A stretch of 64,000 nucleotides of DNA from Caldilineaceae bacterium (GCA_026645575.1 JAPKMW010000059.1:5623-69622); one strand, 5' to 3'. Counted from the stretch's first letter, positions 8,390-17,301 are shown. Translations and numbers: made by a program. Notes: generated by a model not told the origin, from the sequence alone.

Positions 8390-8692
8390 ATGATACCACC
8401 TGAAGCTTGTGCAACGATTGAGGAAGTGCGGCAGGGAATTGATGAGCTGGACCGCACCATCATTACAGCGCTGGGACAGCGCTTTCATTATGTCAAAGCG
8501 GTGACCCGCTTTAAAAAGAACGCTGAAGAGGTGCGCGCGACGGAACGCTATCAGGCGGTGTTGCGGTCGCGCCGGCTTTGGGCAGAAGAAGCAGGGCTAA
8601 ACCCGGATGTGATCGAAGAGATGTACCGCTTGTTGATTGCCCACTTTATTGAAGAAGAGATGAAGTTAGTCCACAGCGTGCAGAAGATGTAG
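8390..8692 (+). CDS. AroQ-fold isochorismate pyruvate lyase / chorismate mutase (PchB-like)
   Basis: A 100-residue all-helical AroQ protein. By remembered alignment with Pseudomonas PchB it keeps Arg14, Arg31 and Lys42 at the same numbering (VRQGIDELD, ALGQRFHYVKAVTRFK), and the WAEE-G-L motif near residue 64. The PchB Gln90 position is Glu (FIEEEMK), a change that could shift the balance between lyase and mutase activity. The family makes salicylate plus pyruvate from isochorismate or prephenate from chorismate. The ATG at 8390 is preferred because the frame upstream (to 8267) has no family similarity. No salicylate or siderophore gene is adjacent. Confidence 0.8.
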   Translation: MIPPEACATIEEVRQGIDELDRTIITALGQRFHYVKAVTRFKKNAEEVRATERYQAVLRSRRLWAEEAGLNPDVIEEMYRLLIAHFIEEEMKLVHSVQKM

Positions 8693-8726
8693 AAGTTCGC
8701 CTTCTGGCAAAAGACGAACTTCTTTG
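8691..8726 (+). terminator. intrinsic terminator after the PchB-like gene
   Basis: AGAAGTTCG (8691-8699) pairs with CGAACTTCT (8715-8723), followed by TT. It starts within the stop codon region of the gene ending at 8692. Confidence 0.6.
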
Positions 8727-8758
8727 CGGCCCGCAGAGAACAAACAAATGGAGTGTGT

Positions 8759-9997
8759 GTGGAGTTAGCGCAAGCCCGTGTAGCCCTGGTGCATGATTGG
8801 TTGAACCAGATGGGCGGGGCGGAAAATGTCCTAGAAGAACTGGTGGCGTTGTTTCCCCGCGCCCCGGTCTATACCAGCATGTATGCCCCGGAACAGATGC
8901 CGGACGATTACCGCCGTTGGACGATCCAGACCAGTTTTATGCAACGGCTGCCGGCGGTGGCGACCCATCATCAAGCCTATCTGCCGCTCTATCCGCTGGC
9001 CTTTGAGCGGATGGATTTGCGTGGCTATGATCTGGTCCTAAGCAACAAAAGCGGCTTTTGTCACGGCGTCCAGACGCACAACGGCACTGGCAACCAGGGC
9101 ACGCATCACTACCCCCATCACGCCATCCACGTTTGCTACTGCCTGACCCCCACCCGTTTTCTCTGGCTCTATGACCACTACCGGGAGCGGGAGCAGATCG
9201 GCGGCGCCCTCCATGCGGTGTTGCAACCAGTGCTACGCTTATTACGGCGTTGGGACTGGCAGGCGGCGCAACGGGTTGATCACTTTGTGGCGATCAGCAG
9301 CACGGTACAAAAGCGCATTGAAACCATCTATGGTCGCGACAGTGTGGTCATCCACCCGCCGGTTGACACCACCTACTTCGCCCCCGATCCAACCGTGCCG
9401 GTCGGGGATTATTACTTGATTGTCAGTCGGTTGATTCCCTATAAGCGGATCGACCTGGCGGTCAAAGCGTTTAATCGTCTGCCTGACGAGAAACTGTTGA
9501 TTGTAGGGGACGGACGGGATCGCGCCTCGCTGGAAGCGCAAGCCCGCCCCAACGTGCAGTTCCTAGGCCGCCAAGCGGACGAACGGGTGCTAGAACTGTT
9601 GCGCGGCTGCAAAGCCTTTCTCTTCCCTGGTTTGGAAGATTTTGGCATCGCCCCAGTGGAGGCGATGAGCGTCGGGCGGCCAGTGATCGCCTACAAGGGG
9701 GGGGGCGCCCTGGATACGGTAATCCCCGGCGTCACTGGTGAACTCTTTGCCGAGCAGAGTGTGGAAAGCTTATACAAGACCCTGGTCAACTTTAACCCGA
9801 CAGCCTACGGTTCGACGGCTTGTCGCGCCCAGGCCGAACAATTTAGCGTGGCTCAGTTTCGCCACAAGTTGTTGACCTTTTTACAAACTGTGTTAACGGC
9901 GCCGCCCCCCTGTCTGGAAGAGGCAAGAACCGTTCTGTATAACCAAGCGCTGGCTGCCCCTTCCACGCGGGAGGGCCTTGGACTGAATCGAACCTGA
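8759..9997 (+). CDS. GT4-family glycosyltransferase
   Basis: A 412-residue GT-B glycosyltransferase (family GT4). Seen: the N-terminal acceptor domain VALVHDWLNQMGGAENVL, the hinge VIHPPVDTTYFAP near residue 200, the donor domain YYLIVSRLIPYKRIDLAVKA, and the nucleotide-sugar motif FPGLEDFGIAPVEAMSVGRP near residue 290 (the E-x7-E motif). It would transfer a sugar in extracellular polysaccharide synthesis. GTG at 8759 has GGAG (8750-8753) at good spacing; GTG at 8753 is an alternative. It is followed after 7 bases by a Wzz-like gene. A run of nine G at 9697-9705 lies inside the coding sequence and is a possible slippage site. Confidence 0.88.
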   Translation: MELAQARVALVHDWLNQMGGAENVLEELVALFPRAPVYTSMYAPEQMPDDYRRWTIQTSFMQRLPAVATHHQAYLPLYPLAFERMDLRGYDLVLSNKSGFCHGVQTHNGTGNQGTHHYPHHAIHVCYCLTPTRFLWLYDHYREREQIGGALHAVLQPVLRLLRRWDWQAAQRVDHFVAISSTVQKRIETIYGRDSVVIHPPVDTTYFAPDPTVPVGDYYLIVSRLIPYKRIDLAVKAFNRLPDEKLLIVGDGRDRASLEAQARPNVQFLGRQADERVLELLRGCKAFLFPGLEDFGIAPVEAMSVGRPVIAYKGGGALDTVIPGVTGELFAEQSVESLYKTLVNFNPTAYGSTACRAQAEQFSVAQFRHKLLTFLQTVLTAPPPCLEEARTVLYNQALAAPSTREGLGLNRT

Positions 9998-10004
9998 AAC
10001 GCTT

Positions 10005-10694
10005 ATGGAACTTTACGAATATTGGCAGATCCTTCGTCGCCGCTGGTGGCTGCCGGTGGTGCTGACGGTGGCTGTCGCCCTCATTAGCCTATTGCAACTC
10101 CGCCCCTGGCAAACCCCGCCCCCCAGCTATAGCGCTTCGCTGCGGCTGCTGGTTGGTGTCCAGCCGGCGGCGGCGGATACAACCGCTTACGACCCCTATT
10201 ACTACGCCTGGCAAACCAGCGAATATCTGGTAGATGACTTCACAGAGGTGGTGCGTAGCGATCTCTTTGCCCAACAGGTGAGCAAGCGATTGGCTGCGCA
10301 AGGGCTGACCGTGCCAGCCAGCGCCATTCAGGGAAGTTCGACCACCGGCAAACTCCATCGCATTCTCTCGCTGAACCTGACCTGGCCCAACCAACGTGAA
10401 CTAGAAGCGATCACCGCTGCCGTCCTGAGCGAGTTTCAGGAAAATACCCCTTTTTACTTCCGTCAACTGGGTACTGACACCGCCATCATCAGCATCCTCG
10501 ACGAACCGCGCATCACCCCTGTCGCCCCACCACTACGTCAACGGCTGGAATTCCCCCTGCGCATCATTCTCGCCTTCCTGGCCGGCCTCCTCCTCGTCTT
10601 CCTCCTCGCCTACCTCGACACCACCATCCACCACCGCCAGGAGTTGGAAGCACTGGGATTCCCCGTATTGGGAGAAATTCCGCGGCATAGGTAG
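10005..10694 (+). CDS. Wzz/YveK-like polysaccharide chain-length determinant
   Basis: A 229-residue membrane protein with the Wzz topology: an N-terminal MELYEYWQILRRRWWLPVV with the first span, a periplasmic or extracytoplasmic domain, and a second span near residue 185 (IILAFLAGLLLVFLLAYLD). The usual Pro-rich segment before the second span is visible (ITPVAPPLRQRL). No BY-kinase domain is fused. Such proteins set the length of exported polysaccharide. It follows the GT4 gene by 7 bases, so the two are probably one small polysaccharide operon. The rest of that pathway is not in the window. Confidence 0.82.
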   Translation: MELYEYWQILRRRWWLPVVLTVAVALISLLQLRPWQTPPPSYSASLRLLVGVQPAAADTTAYDPYYYAWQTSEYLVDDFTEVVRSDLFAQQVSKRLAAQGLTVPASAIQGSSTTGKLHRILSLNLTWPNQRELEAITAAVLSEFQENTPFYFRQLGTDTAIISILDEPRITPVAPPLRQRLEFPLRIILAFLAGLLLVFLLAYLDTTIHHRQELEALGFPVLGEIPRHR

Positions 10695-10842
10695 ACAGGG
10701 ACACAGGGAATAAGACCTATTTACCTGTCTACCTGTCTACCTATCTACCTGTCTACCTATCTACCTATCTACCTATCTACCTGTTTACCTGTCTACCTGT
10801 CTACCTGTCTACCTGTCTACCTGTTTACCTGTCTCCCTGTCT
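10690..10842. repeat. short-word tandem inverted repeat (GGTAGACA / CTACCTGT)
   Basis: A short left arm (ATAGGTAGACAGGGACACAG, from about 10687) faces a long right arm (about 10717-10840) of some fourteen tandem CTACCTGT/CTACCTAT units. The right arm is much longer than the left, which suggests expansion by slippage. It fills the gap between convergent stop codons at 10694 and 10841 and reaches both. Confidence 0.85.
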
Positions 10843-11905
10843 ACCGAATCTTCCCCCGCGCATAGATCGGCCAGACGGCCTCGACACGCCCTTTGCGCAC
10901 GGCGACGATCTCGTCGTGTTCGTTGACGCAGGGGCAGGGGTGGACAGGGAGAACCTGGACTCGTTCACCAATGGCAGGTTTTTGGGCACAGGCCGAAATA
11001 TCGACGTGACCATGTTCTTCTGAAAATTTGTAGAAGTGGGCGTCGGGATATTCCACAAGGTAGCCAATACTCGTGCCTTTGGGGGTCTCCAGCAGGGAGG
11101 CGCTCATAGTTTTGCTGCCGCAATCGAGAACGGCGCGGCCATCGGTGGGGCGGCTGACGACGGTGGCGATGACCCGTAACGCACACTGAGCCACCGTATG
11201 GCGACCTGCCAGCAGGTGACCATAGCCACCGACGGGATATTCGCCAATGCGATATTCGGTCAATTCCGGCGTCTCGTGGGCTTGGAGTGCATAGCGAGTG
11301 CTGCCACCGCTGACAATGGGGTGGGCCAGGCCGTGGCGGTCAAAGAGGCTAAGTGTTTCTTGCAGAAGCGGGCGGGCGGCAGGGCTGGTGGGGAAGCCCA
11401 TAATCCCACGTAGCTCCAGACCAGGGGCGCGGTCAATGGCTTGGGCCAGTTCCACTGTGCCGGCGGGGGTGGTCGCACCGGTACGATTTTCCCCAGTTTC
11501 CATCTCTACCACAACCCCCAACGTGACGCCGGCATTGGTGGCCGCGGCGGAAAGCCCTTCAATTGTGTAGAGGGAATCGGCCGAAACAGTCAGCCGTTCG
11601 GTGCGGCGCGCCAGGGCGGTCAGCCGATCCAGCTTTTGTTTGCCCAGAATATTGTAGGGAATCAAAATATCCTTGTTCAGCCCGCCGTTGACCATCACTT
11701 CCGCTTCGCCAATCTTCTGGCAGGTGAGGCCAATCGCGCCGCGCGCCATCTGCATGTGGGCGACGGCCAGCGTTTTGTGCGTCTTGATATGGGGGCGCAG
11801 ACCAATGCCATGCTCGGTGTAGTAGCGTTGATAGCGGTCGAGATTCTCTTCCAAGGCGTCAAGGTCGAGGGTGAGAACAGGGGTATCCAGTTCATCAATA
11901 TACAT
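10841..11905 (-). CDS. D-threonine aldolase / D-serine dehydratase-like PLP enzyme
   Basis: A 354-residue fold-type III (alanine-racemase-like) PLP enzyme. Seen: the N-terminal strand LDLDALEENLDRYQ, the PLP-lysine motif LRPHIKTHK near residue 40, CQKIGEAEVM near 65, and the C-terminal metal motif HGHVD with VHPCPCVN near residues 318-338, which in the DTA/DSD1 family holds a Mn or Zn ion by His and Cys. It would cleave D-threonine to glycine and acetaldehyde or dehydrate D-serine. The ATG at 11905 has a very strong AGGAGG site; the frame to 12019 has no family similarity. A single transcription unit. Confidence 0.87.
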   Translation of the reverse strand: MYIDELDTPVLTLDLDALEENLDRYQRYYTEHGIGLRPHIKTHKTLAVAHMQMARGAIGLTCQKIGEAEVMVNGGLNKDILIPYNILGKQKLDRLTALARRTERLTVSADSLYTIEGLSAAATNAGVTLGVVVEMETGENRTGATTPAGTVELAQAIDRAPGLELRGIMGFPTSPAARPLLQETLSLFDRHGLAHPIVSGGSTRYALQAHETPELTEYRIGEYPVGGYGHLLAGRHTVAQCALRVIATVVSRPTDGRAVLDCGSKTMSASLLETPKGTSIGYLVEYPDAHFYKFSEEHGHVDISACAQKPAIGERVQVLPVHPCPCVNEHDEIVAVRKGRVEAVWPIYARGKIR

Positions 11906-12088
11906 GTGTAGCCTCCTTGGTGGGTGCTTTGATAGGGTGATCACGAATCCAACCTGGATTACGATTGCTGGCTGGCATTCTACCATAGGATGGTGGAAAT
12001 GGTAACAGCCTGTCAACACGTAACAACTGTCACTGATTCACGCCTATCACTGATCCAAAACAGTGGTGGGAAATAGGTGAACCGTGGG

Positions 12089-12116
12089 TTGACGTAATCT
12101 AATTTAATGGTAGAAT
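12089..12116 (+). promoter_or_regulatory. promoter of the ThuA-like gene
   Basis: TTGACG (12089-12094) and TAGAAT (12111-12116) are separated by 16 bases. If used, the transcript has a leader of about 205 bases carrying two strong hairpins before the ATG at 12329. Confidence 0.5.
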
Positions 12117-12120
12117 GGCT

Positions 12121-12201
12121 GTAATTCCTCAGTTCCTAGTCAGTCCATGACTGGCGGCCCATCGCCAGTCATGGACTGGCTAGGAGCGGGCTGAGTCGTT
12201 A
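12121..12201. repeat. CTCGTAGCCAGTC-family palindrome
   Basis: The stem CCTAGTCAGTCCATGACTGG (from 12135) pairs with 12163-12184. It is flanked by GTAATTCCTCAG and CTGAGTCGTTAC. It belongs to the same family as the elements at 6901, 34130, 60298 and 63618. Confidence 0.8.
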
Positions 12202-12236
12202 CGAATGGCTAAAGAATCTGCTTGATTTCATCTTTG

Positions 12237-12299
12237 AATGACTAACATTTGCTCGTAGCCGCGCCTAAAAGGCGCGACTACGAGCAAATGTTAGTCATT
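12237..12299. repeat. 29-bp stem palindrome in the ThuA leader
   Basis: AATGACTAACATTTGCTCGT (from 12237) begins a 29-base arm that pairs with 12271-12299 across a 5-base loop with one mismatch. It contains the CTCGTAG core of the family. It ends 29 bases before the ThuA ATG. Confidence 0.8.
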
Positions 12300-12328
12300 A
12301 TCAACCATGCCGTTGAAAGGATTGCGCT

Positions 12329-12973
12329 ATGAAAAAAGCCTTAATCGTTTGGGGTGGCTGGGAAGGCCATGAACCCAAGCTTTGCACTGATATTTTTGCA
12401 CCGATGTTGCGCGAACGGGATTATGATGTCACCATCTCCGATACGCTCGACATCTATCTGAACACCGAGTTTATGATGGCGCTTGATCTGGTGGTGCCGA
12501 TTTGGACGATGGGGACGATCACTCGTGAGCAGGAAAAAGGCTTGTTGGATGCCATTGCCAGCGGCGTCGGCGTGGGGGGCTGGCATGGCGGCATGGCCGA
12601 CGCCTTCCGCAACAACACCACCTACCAGTGGATGGTAGGCGGGCAGTGGGTGGCCCACCCCGGCAACATCATTGACTACGAAGTGAATATCATCGACCAC
12701 AGCGACCCCATTACGGCTGGGCTGAGTGATTTCAAGATGCACTCGGAACAATATTACATGCACGTTGATCCGTCGAATCAGGTGCTGGCCACCACCACCT
12801 TTACCGGTGAACATGCCGCTTGGGTCAAAGGCACAGTGATGCCGGTGGTCTGGAAACGCATGTGGAACCAAGGTCGCGTCTTCTATTCCTCCCTCGGCCA
12901 TCACGCCAGCGACTTCAATGTCCCCGAAGCCAAAGAGATTCAGATCCGCGGCATGATGTGGGCGAGTCGGTAG
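12329..12973 (+). CDS. ThuA-domain protein
   Basis: A 214-residue ThuA-like protein with a GATase-1-like fold. Seen: [13 protein letters not shown] at the start, a [20 protein letters not shown] segment near residue 73, the [13 protein letters not shown] segment near 137, and a [15 protein letters not shown] motif near residue 185. ThuA proteins are linked to trehalose and other sugar use (glycoside 3-oxidation), usually with Gfo/Idh partners; none is adjacent here. It is followed by an inverted-repeat spacer and a histidine kinase gene. The exact reaction is not known for the family member. Confidence 0.85.
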   Translation: MKKALIVWGGWEGHEPKLCTDIFAPMLRERDYDVTISDTLDIYLNTEFMMALDLVVPIWTMGTITREQEKGLLDAIASGVGVGGWHGGMADAFRNNTTYQWMVGGQWVAHPGNIIDYEVNIIDHSDPITAGLSDFKMHSEQYYMHVDPSNQVLATTTFTGEHAAWVKGTVMPVVWKRMWNQGRVFYSSLGHHASDFNVPEAKEIQIRGMMWASR

Positions 12974-13060
12974 CAGGTGACAAGTGGCGGGTAGCAAGTA
13001 GCAGTTATGCAGTAAATCTGCACCCCTTACCACCCGCCACTTGCGACTCACTACTGTTAC
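12974..13060. repeat. short-word inverted repeat (AAGTGGCGGGTAGC type)
   Basis: AGGTGACAAGTGGCGGGTAG (about 12976-12995) faces ACCACCCGCCACTTGCGACT (about 13028-13048). It starts right after the ThuA stop codon. Confidence 0.75.
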
Positions 13061-13134
13061 GGCCATTCTCCCTGAATCACTTTCTACGAAATTCTGCGTA
13101 CTTTGCGTCTCCGTGCAACTGATCCCTCGTCAAC

Positions 13135-15645
13135 ATGAGTATCATCAGCATGAATATTGTCAGCTTGTTCTACAAAAGTCTGCAAGGTCGGATGATGGTA
13201 GCGCTGGTGTCAGTGACGCTCTTCGCCCTGCTCAGTTTGGGCTTGGTCGCGTTTTGGCGTGAGCGTGCCGCTTTGGAAGATCAACTAAGTGATGGACTGA
13301 CAACCAGCGTCGAGTATACCAAACAACGCCTGCGTGATTGGTTGCGGGAACGCCAGTCCGATGTCCATTTTCTAGCTGCCGATGATTCAAATCGCGCAAG
13401 TTTTTCTTATTTGCTCAACGCCAATACAGCACCGGCGCAAGAACAGTTGCATCGTTCCCGTCTCACTGCCAGCCTGTTAAGTATGCAACAAGCCCGCCCC
13501 GCGTATCAACGCATCATCATGGCCGATACGACCGGCAAAATTATCGTTGCTGCCGATCCGTCGATGGTTGGTCGCACGGTGCTAAATAAGGCGGCATTCA
13601 GCCAGACCCTGGCCCTGGCAGCAATCAGACCATTGCAGGGCTATATCGAGGATATTAGCTATGATGAACAATTGGGCAAGTACGTCATGTGCTTTGGCTA
13701 CCCCTTGCTGGCCCCGGCCGATACGCTGTCGGCAGCAAACAACACCCCGACAGCCCTTGGCGTGGTCTTGATTGTAGTGGATGTAGAGACAACCGTTTTT
13801 CGGATTTTGACAGAGTGGAGCAAAGGCAATTCCGGCTCAGCCGTTCTCAGCCGCGCCGAAGGAGACACAACCCGCATTCTCAATCGGGTTTTCAAAGATC
13901 CGGCGCAGCCGCTGGAACGGGTCATACCACCACCATCGACTCCGGCCCAAGCGCGCCCCTCCTACTGGGCGGCGCGTGGTTATGAAGATACGCGCCTGAC
14001 CATTGATCATTTGCAAGTGGAAGTATTAACGGTCTACCGCTATATCGAAGAGATGAAATGGGGGCTGGTGTTGAAGATGGACACCAGTGAAATCTTTGCG
14101 CCTTTGCATGATCTCGTACGTCATGTCGTCTACATTGCGTTGGGCGTGCTGGCAGTGGCGCTGCTGGTTTCGGTTCTGATCGCGCGCACCTTAACCCGTC
14201 CACTGGCGGATCTAGTGGCAAATGCACAGGCAGTAGCGGCTGGTCAGAGGCCAGTCTATACCACCTTGCAACGACAGGATGAGATCGGCCTGCTGGCCCG
14301 CTCGTTTCGTGAGATGGTGGACACCTTGCGCCATCAACAGCAACAATTAAAAGCGGCGAATGAAGTGGCCGGCGGCATTTTAAGCTTGCGCCCGGTTGAT
14401 GAAATATTACAGAATGTTGTTCAAGCTGCGCAACGCCTGACCGGCGCCACGGACGCACAATTTAAGGTAGCGCCGGCGACAAATCAGGCCGCGGTGAGCC
14501 TGATCCAAAACCAGCGGCTAACCGATGACCGCACGTCCACCCTTGCGGTTGTGCCACACGCTGGTAGTACACCTTTGTCAACAAAGGCCAAGCATCAGGA
14601 GCATCGGCATCCGTTATCACCCGTTACAGTAGAGACTGAACCAGAGAAAGCGACTGTAGAGATGCGAGTAGAAGCGCCCTATCTTTTCAACGGCAAAGAT
14701 CACACGGCAATGCCTGTTTCTCAACAAGACAATGGATTGGGCACCCTCTGGGTGCAAAAAGCGGCTAACCAACCCTTTAGCGCAGCCGATAATGATACTT
14801 TAGAGGCGCTGACAACTTATGCCGCAGTCGCTCTGGCCAATGCCCGGTTGGTGCAGCGGTTGCAAAGCTGGAATAGCGAACTGGAACAGAAGGTGGAAGA
14901 GCGCACTCGCCGTTTGGAAGAAGCCAACCAACAACTACTGGTCTTGGACAAGATGAAGTCTGACCTGTTATATAGCATCTCGCACGAGCTGCGTAACCCC
15001 ATTAGTAATCTGAAGCTGCAACTGGATCTACTGCACCACCATATTGACTCGCCCCGGCGAGAAAAATATTTAGGCATGTTAGCGAACCAGGTCAATATGT
15101 TGGGCAATCTGGTCACAGATATGTTGGAATTGGTTCAGATTGATGGCACCCAAGATCAATTTATCTTTACACCAATCGATTTCAATCATTTGGTTGCGGA
15201 TGTTGTTCGCGCTTGCAACGTCCAGTTACAAGAAACAAAAAAGCCAATTGCTTTACACTTTAGTCCCGGTCCCACGCCACTGATATTGGCGTGTGAGCAG
15301 AAGCACTTGGCATTGGCAATTACCCATCTTCTGCGCAATGCCATTAACTTTACCAACGCAGGCGAAATTACCGTTACGCTCAAACAAGAGGCGCTAGGCG
15401 TCTGTTTGCAAATACAGGATACCGGCATTGGGATTGCCGAAAACGATCTGCCCCATATCTTCGAGCGCTTCTACCGCGGGGCGAATGTAAGCCAGTCCAC
15501 CATTCCTGGCTCCGGCTTGGGGCTGAGTGTTGCCGAAAAGATCATTGTCTTGCACAAAGGACGCGTGATGGTGCAAAGTAAACTTGGGCAAGGCTCGCTC
15601 TTTACCGTTTGGCTGCCGCTTGCGCCTTGTAGAGGAACCCTTTAG
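13135..15645 (+). CDS. membrane sensor histidine kinase (Cache-HAMP-GAF-HisKA-HATPase)
   Basis: An 836-residue sensor. An N-terminal span (about residues 20-43), a large extracytoplasmic Cache-like domain (about 45-325; includes RIIMADTTGKIIVAADPSMV), a second span (about 330-350), HAMP (LTRPLADLVANAQAVAAGQR), a degenerate GAF-like region (about 415-585), a coiled coil, then HisKA with the phospho-accepting His (LLYSISHELRNPISNL near 620), the N box (HLLRNAINF), G1 (DTGIGIAENDLPHIFERFY) and G2 (GSGLGLSVAEKI). No receiver is fused and no response regulator is adjacent. Two in-frame ATGs lie at 13135 and 13150. The signal is likely a small molecule outside the cell. Confidence 0.92.
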   Translation: MSIISMNIVSLFYKSLQGRMMVALVSVTLFALLSLGLVAFWRERAALEDQLSDGLTTSVEYTKQRLRDWLRERQSDVHFLAADDSNRASFSYLLNANTAPAQEQLHRSRLTASLLSMQQARPAYQRIIMADTTGKIIVAADPSMVGRTVLNKAAFSQTLALAAIRPLQGYIEDISYDEQLGKYVMCFGYPLLAPADTLSAANNTPTALGVVLIVVDVETTVFRILTEWSKGNSGSAVLSRAEGDTTRILNRVFKDPAQPLERVIPPPSTPAQARPSYWAARGYEDTRLTIDHLQVEVLTVYRYIEEMKWGLVLKMDTSEIFAPLHDLVRHVVYIALGVLAVALLVSVLIARTLTRPLADLVANAQAVAAGQRPVYTTLQRQDEIGLLARSFREMVDTLRHQQQQLKAANEVAGGILSLRPVDEILQNVVQAAQRLTGATDAQFKVAPATNQAAVSLIQNQRLTDDRTSTLAVVPHAGSTPLSTKAKHQEHRHPLSPVTVETEPEKATVEMRVEAPYLFNGKDHTAMPVSQQDNGLGTLWVQKAANQPFSAADNDTLEALTTYAAVALANARLVQRLQSWNSELEQKVEERTRRLEEANQQLLVLDKMKSDLLYSISHELRNPISNLKLQLDLLHHHIDSPRREKYLGMLANQVNMLGNLVTDMLELVQIDGTQDQFIFTPIDFNHLVADVVRACNVQLQETKKPIALHFSPGPTPLILACEQKHLALAITHLLRNAINFTNAGEITVTLKQEALGVCLQIQDTGIGIAENDLPHIFERFYRGANVSQSTIPGSGLGLSVAEKIIVLHKGRVMVQSKLGQGSLFTVWLPLAPCRGTL

Positions 15646-16030
15646 GGGGTGCCCATACGTGTGGTTTGCATAGAAGAAAATTGGCAAACAAAGCTTTCTG
15701 TTTTGTAAACTAAAATTAGCCTATTGCCAAAATAAATTACCTATGGTATACTGCTGTTCTCTCACTAGACCAACGGTAATTATTCTATTGCGCTTGACGC
15801 CAGCGCATCACTGGTGTCAGGCGAATGGAATAGTTATCTCACTGCTTGTACCATGAATTTGACGAGAAGCAAGCATCCCTGTTAAGCTAACCAATGCAAC
15901 GCTACCCTACTTCCCTCTCCATCACCATTTTGGCATTGTGTGAGCTTTAGGACCACCAAGGTTCAGCGCCTGTGCGTTCTTGTCACATTCAACATGTGTA
16001 AAACAAAATGTGCAAACAAGGAAAGGAACA
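15646..16030. other. 385-bp intergenic region
   Basis: No coding sequence is seen. It holds the promoter at 15724-15752 and an imperfect inverted repeat in the long leader of the secreted protein gene that starts at 16031. Confidence 0.6.
15724..15752 (+). promoter_or_regulatory. promoter of the secreted Met-rich protein gene
   Basis: TTGCCA (15724-15729) and TATACT (15747-15752) are spaced by 17 bases. The resulting leader would be about 270 bases and includes an imperfect inverted repeat at about 15778-15838 (TAATTATTCTATTG against CGAATGGAATAGTTAT). Confidence 0.55.
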
Positions 16031-17245
16031 ATGATAATGCGAAGAAGTTTGACGAAAAGTATGATGGCAGTACTACTTGTTTTTCTCCTCCTCTGTTCGG
16101 CTGTGCCGGCCTTTGCCCAAGATCTGCCCGAACCTTTCTGCGGCAACTTATCAGAGGATGACTGTGACATTCTCGTCTCGGCCCAAGAGGCAGCGTTAGA
16201 AGTTGGCTCCGGCGTCTATAATTCGGAGATTAACTTCCAACTGGCCGGCGTTCCTGGCTTGCCGGTGGAAGAAGTCGCGTTCAATTTGACGCAAGACGCC
16301 AGCTATGCCGTCGATCCTGAGTTGATGGCCGAACTGGCCGCTATGCAGATGATGAGCGCCGAAGAGATGGCTGAGAACATGGAAGCAATGATCGATCTCA
16401 TGCTTAATCTCTATGGAACGCTCGCCTATGATGGTGAGATGAATCTGACCCTGCCGGAAGACATTGCCGCCCTCTTATCGGCACAAGTGGGAACTCCCAT
16501 TCCCGAAGAGATTCGCCTGCAAGTCCGTGTGGTCGATGGCTATGGCTATCTGAACCTGGAAGATCTGATTCCCTTTGCCCCGCCCGAACAGGCTGAGCAG
16601 TTACAGGGTTGGGCCGGCATCGATCTGCTAACCTTGATGAAGGCCGGCTTGCAGGAAGGCATGCAAGAAGGGGCGATGGATAGCTCGATGGCTGGTTTTG
16701 GGATGGGTAACTTCCTCAATTCCGAAGAAGGCCGCGCCATGATCGAGCCATATCTTATCGTCACCCGCGAACGGGACGACACAGTGGGCGATCAGGATGT
16801 CGCCGTCTTCACCAACAAAGTCGATGTGGGCAAGTTCGTCGGCAGCCCGCTCTTCCGTGATCTGGTCATCAGCCAACTTGATGTGATCAATGAGGCGGCT
16901 GACACCAGCCTGACCGAGCAGGAAGTCACCGAAATGTTGACCATGCTCACTTTTGTCGGCCCCATGTTGTTTACTGGCCTAGACTTCCATACCACCCAAG
17001 CCATCGGGTTGGAAGATTTCTACACCTACCGCAGCGACTTTGTCTTCAACTGGGATCTCTCCTCCCTGGTTGGCGTCGCCCGCATGGTGGACAGCAACGG
17101 GGAAATGGGCCTCAGCGCCATGATGGGCGATGTGGCGCCAGTCATCAGCATGGAAATCGCGACCGATGCCTCTGACCATAACAATGCGCCAGAGATCACC
17201 GCGCCAGAAGGTGCACAGATCATTCCACCGGAAGCACTGCAATAA
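16031..17245 (+). CDS. secreted protein of unknown function, acidic and Met-rich
   Basis: A 404-residue protein with a clear Sec signal peptide: positively charged start, hydrophobic core (MMAVLLVFLLLCSAVPAFA) and a likely AFA-QD cleavage near residue 27. The mature part is acidic, with a helical Met/Glu-rich stretch near residues 100-125 (LAAMQMMSAEEMAENMEAMI), and a beta-rich remainder that could resemble lipoprotein-sorting/LppX-like folds. Two Cys follow closely after cleavage (CGNLSEDDC). GAAAGGAAC lies just upstream of the ATG. No catalytic motif is recognised. It is followed by a 19-bp perfect hairpin. Confidence 0.8.
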   Translation: MIMRRSLTKSMMAVLLVFLLLCSAVPAFAQDLPEPFCGNLSEDDCDILVSAQEAALEVGSGVYNSEINFQLAGVPGLPVEEVAFNLTQDASYAVDPELMAELAAMQMMSAEEMAENMEAMIDLMLNLYGTLAYDGEMNLTLPEDIAALLSAQVGTPIPEEIRLQVRVVDGYGYLNLEDLIPFAPPEQAEQLQGWAGIDLLTLMKAGLQEGMQEGAMDSSMAGFGMGNFLNSEEGRAMIEPYLIVTRERDDTVGDQDVAVFTNKVDVGKFVGSPLFRDLVISQLDVINEAADTSLTEQEVTEMLTMLTFVGPMLFTGLDFHTTQAIGLEDFYTYRSDFVFNWDLSSLVGVARMVDSNGEMGLSAMMGDVAPVISMEIATDASDHNNAPEITAPEGAQIIPPEALQ

Positions 17246-17259
17246 CTGAGACTGGCCTG

Positions 17260-17301
17260 CCCCAGCCCCTCTCCTGAGCTTACTCAGGAGAGGGGCTGGG
17301 G
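17260..17301. terminator. 19-bp perfect hairpin after the secreted protein gene
   Basis: CCCCAGCCCCTCTCCTGAG (17260-17278) pairs with 17283-17301 across the loop CTTA. No T tract follows. A related hairpin, CCCCAGCCCTCTCC, lies at 19571-19607, so this is a small repeat family at gene ends. Confidence 0.7.

Larger units (their letters stand above)
11906..12328. other. 423-bp divergent intergenic region
   Basis: No coding sequence is seen. It holds a promoter for the ThuA-like gene (12089-12116) and two large palindromes (12121-12201 and 12237-12299) that lie in the leader of that gene. Confidence 0.7.

Noticed and set aside
10720..10840. Possible CRISPR array (regular CTACCTGT units)
   Set aside because: Units are about 8 bases with no spacers between them and no cas genes; it is a tandem repeat arm of a hairpin.
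12329..12973. Idea that ThuA and the Gfo/Idh gene (4574) form one sugar pathway unit
   Set aside because: They are nearly 7 kb apart with unrelated genes and opposite-strand units between them.
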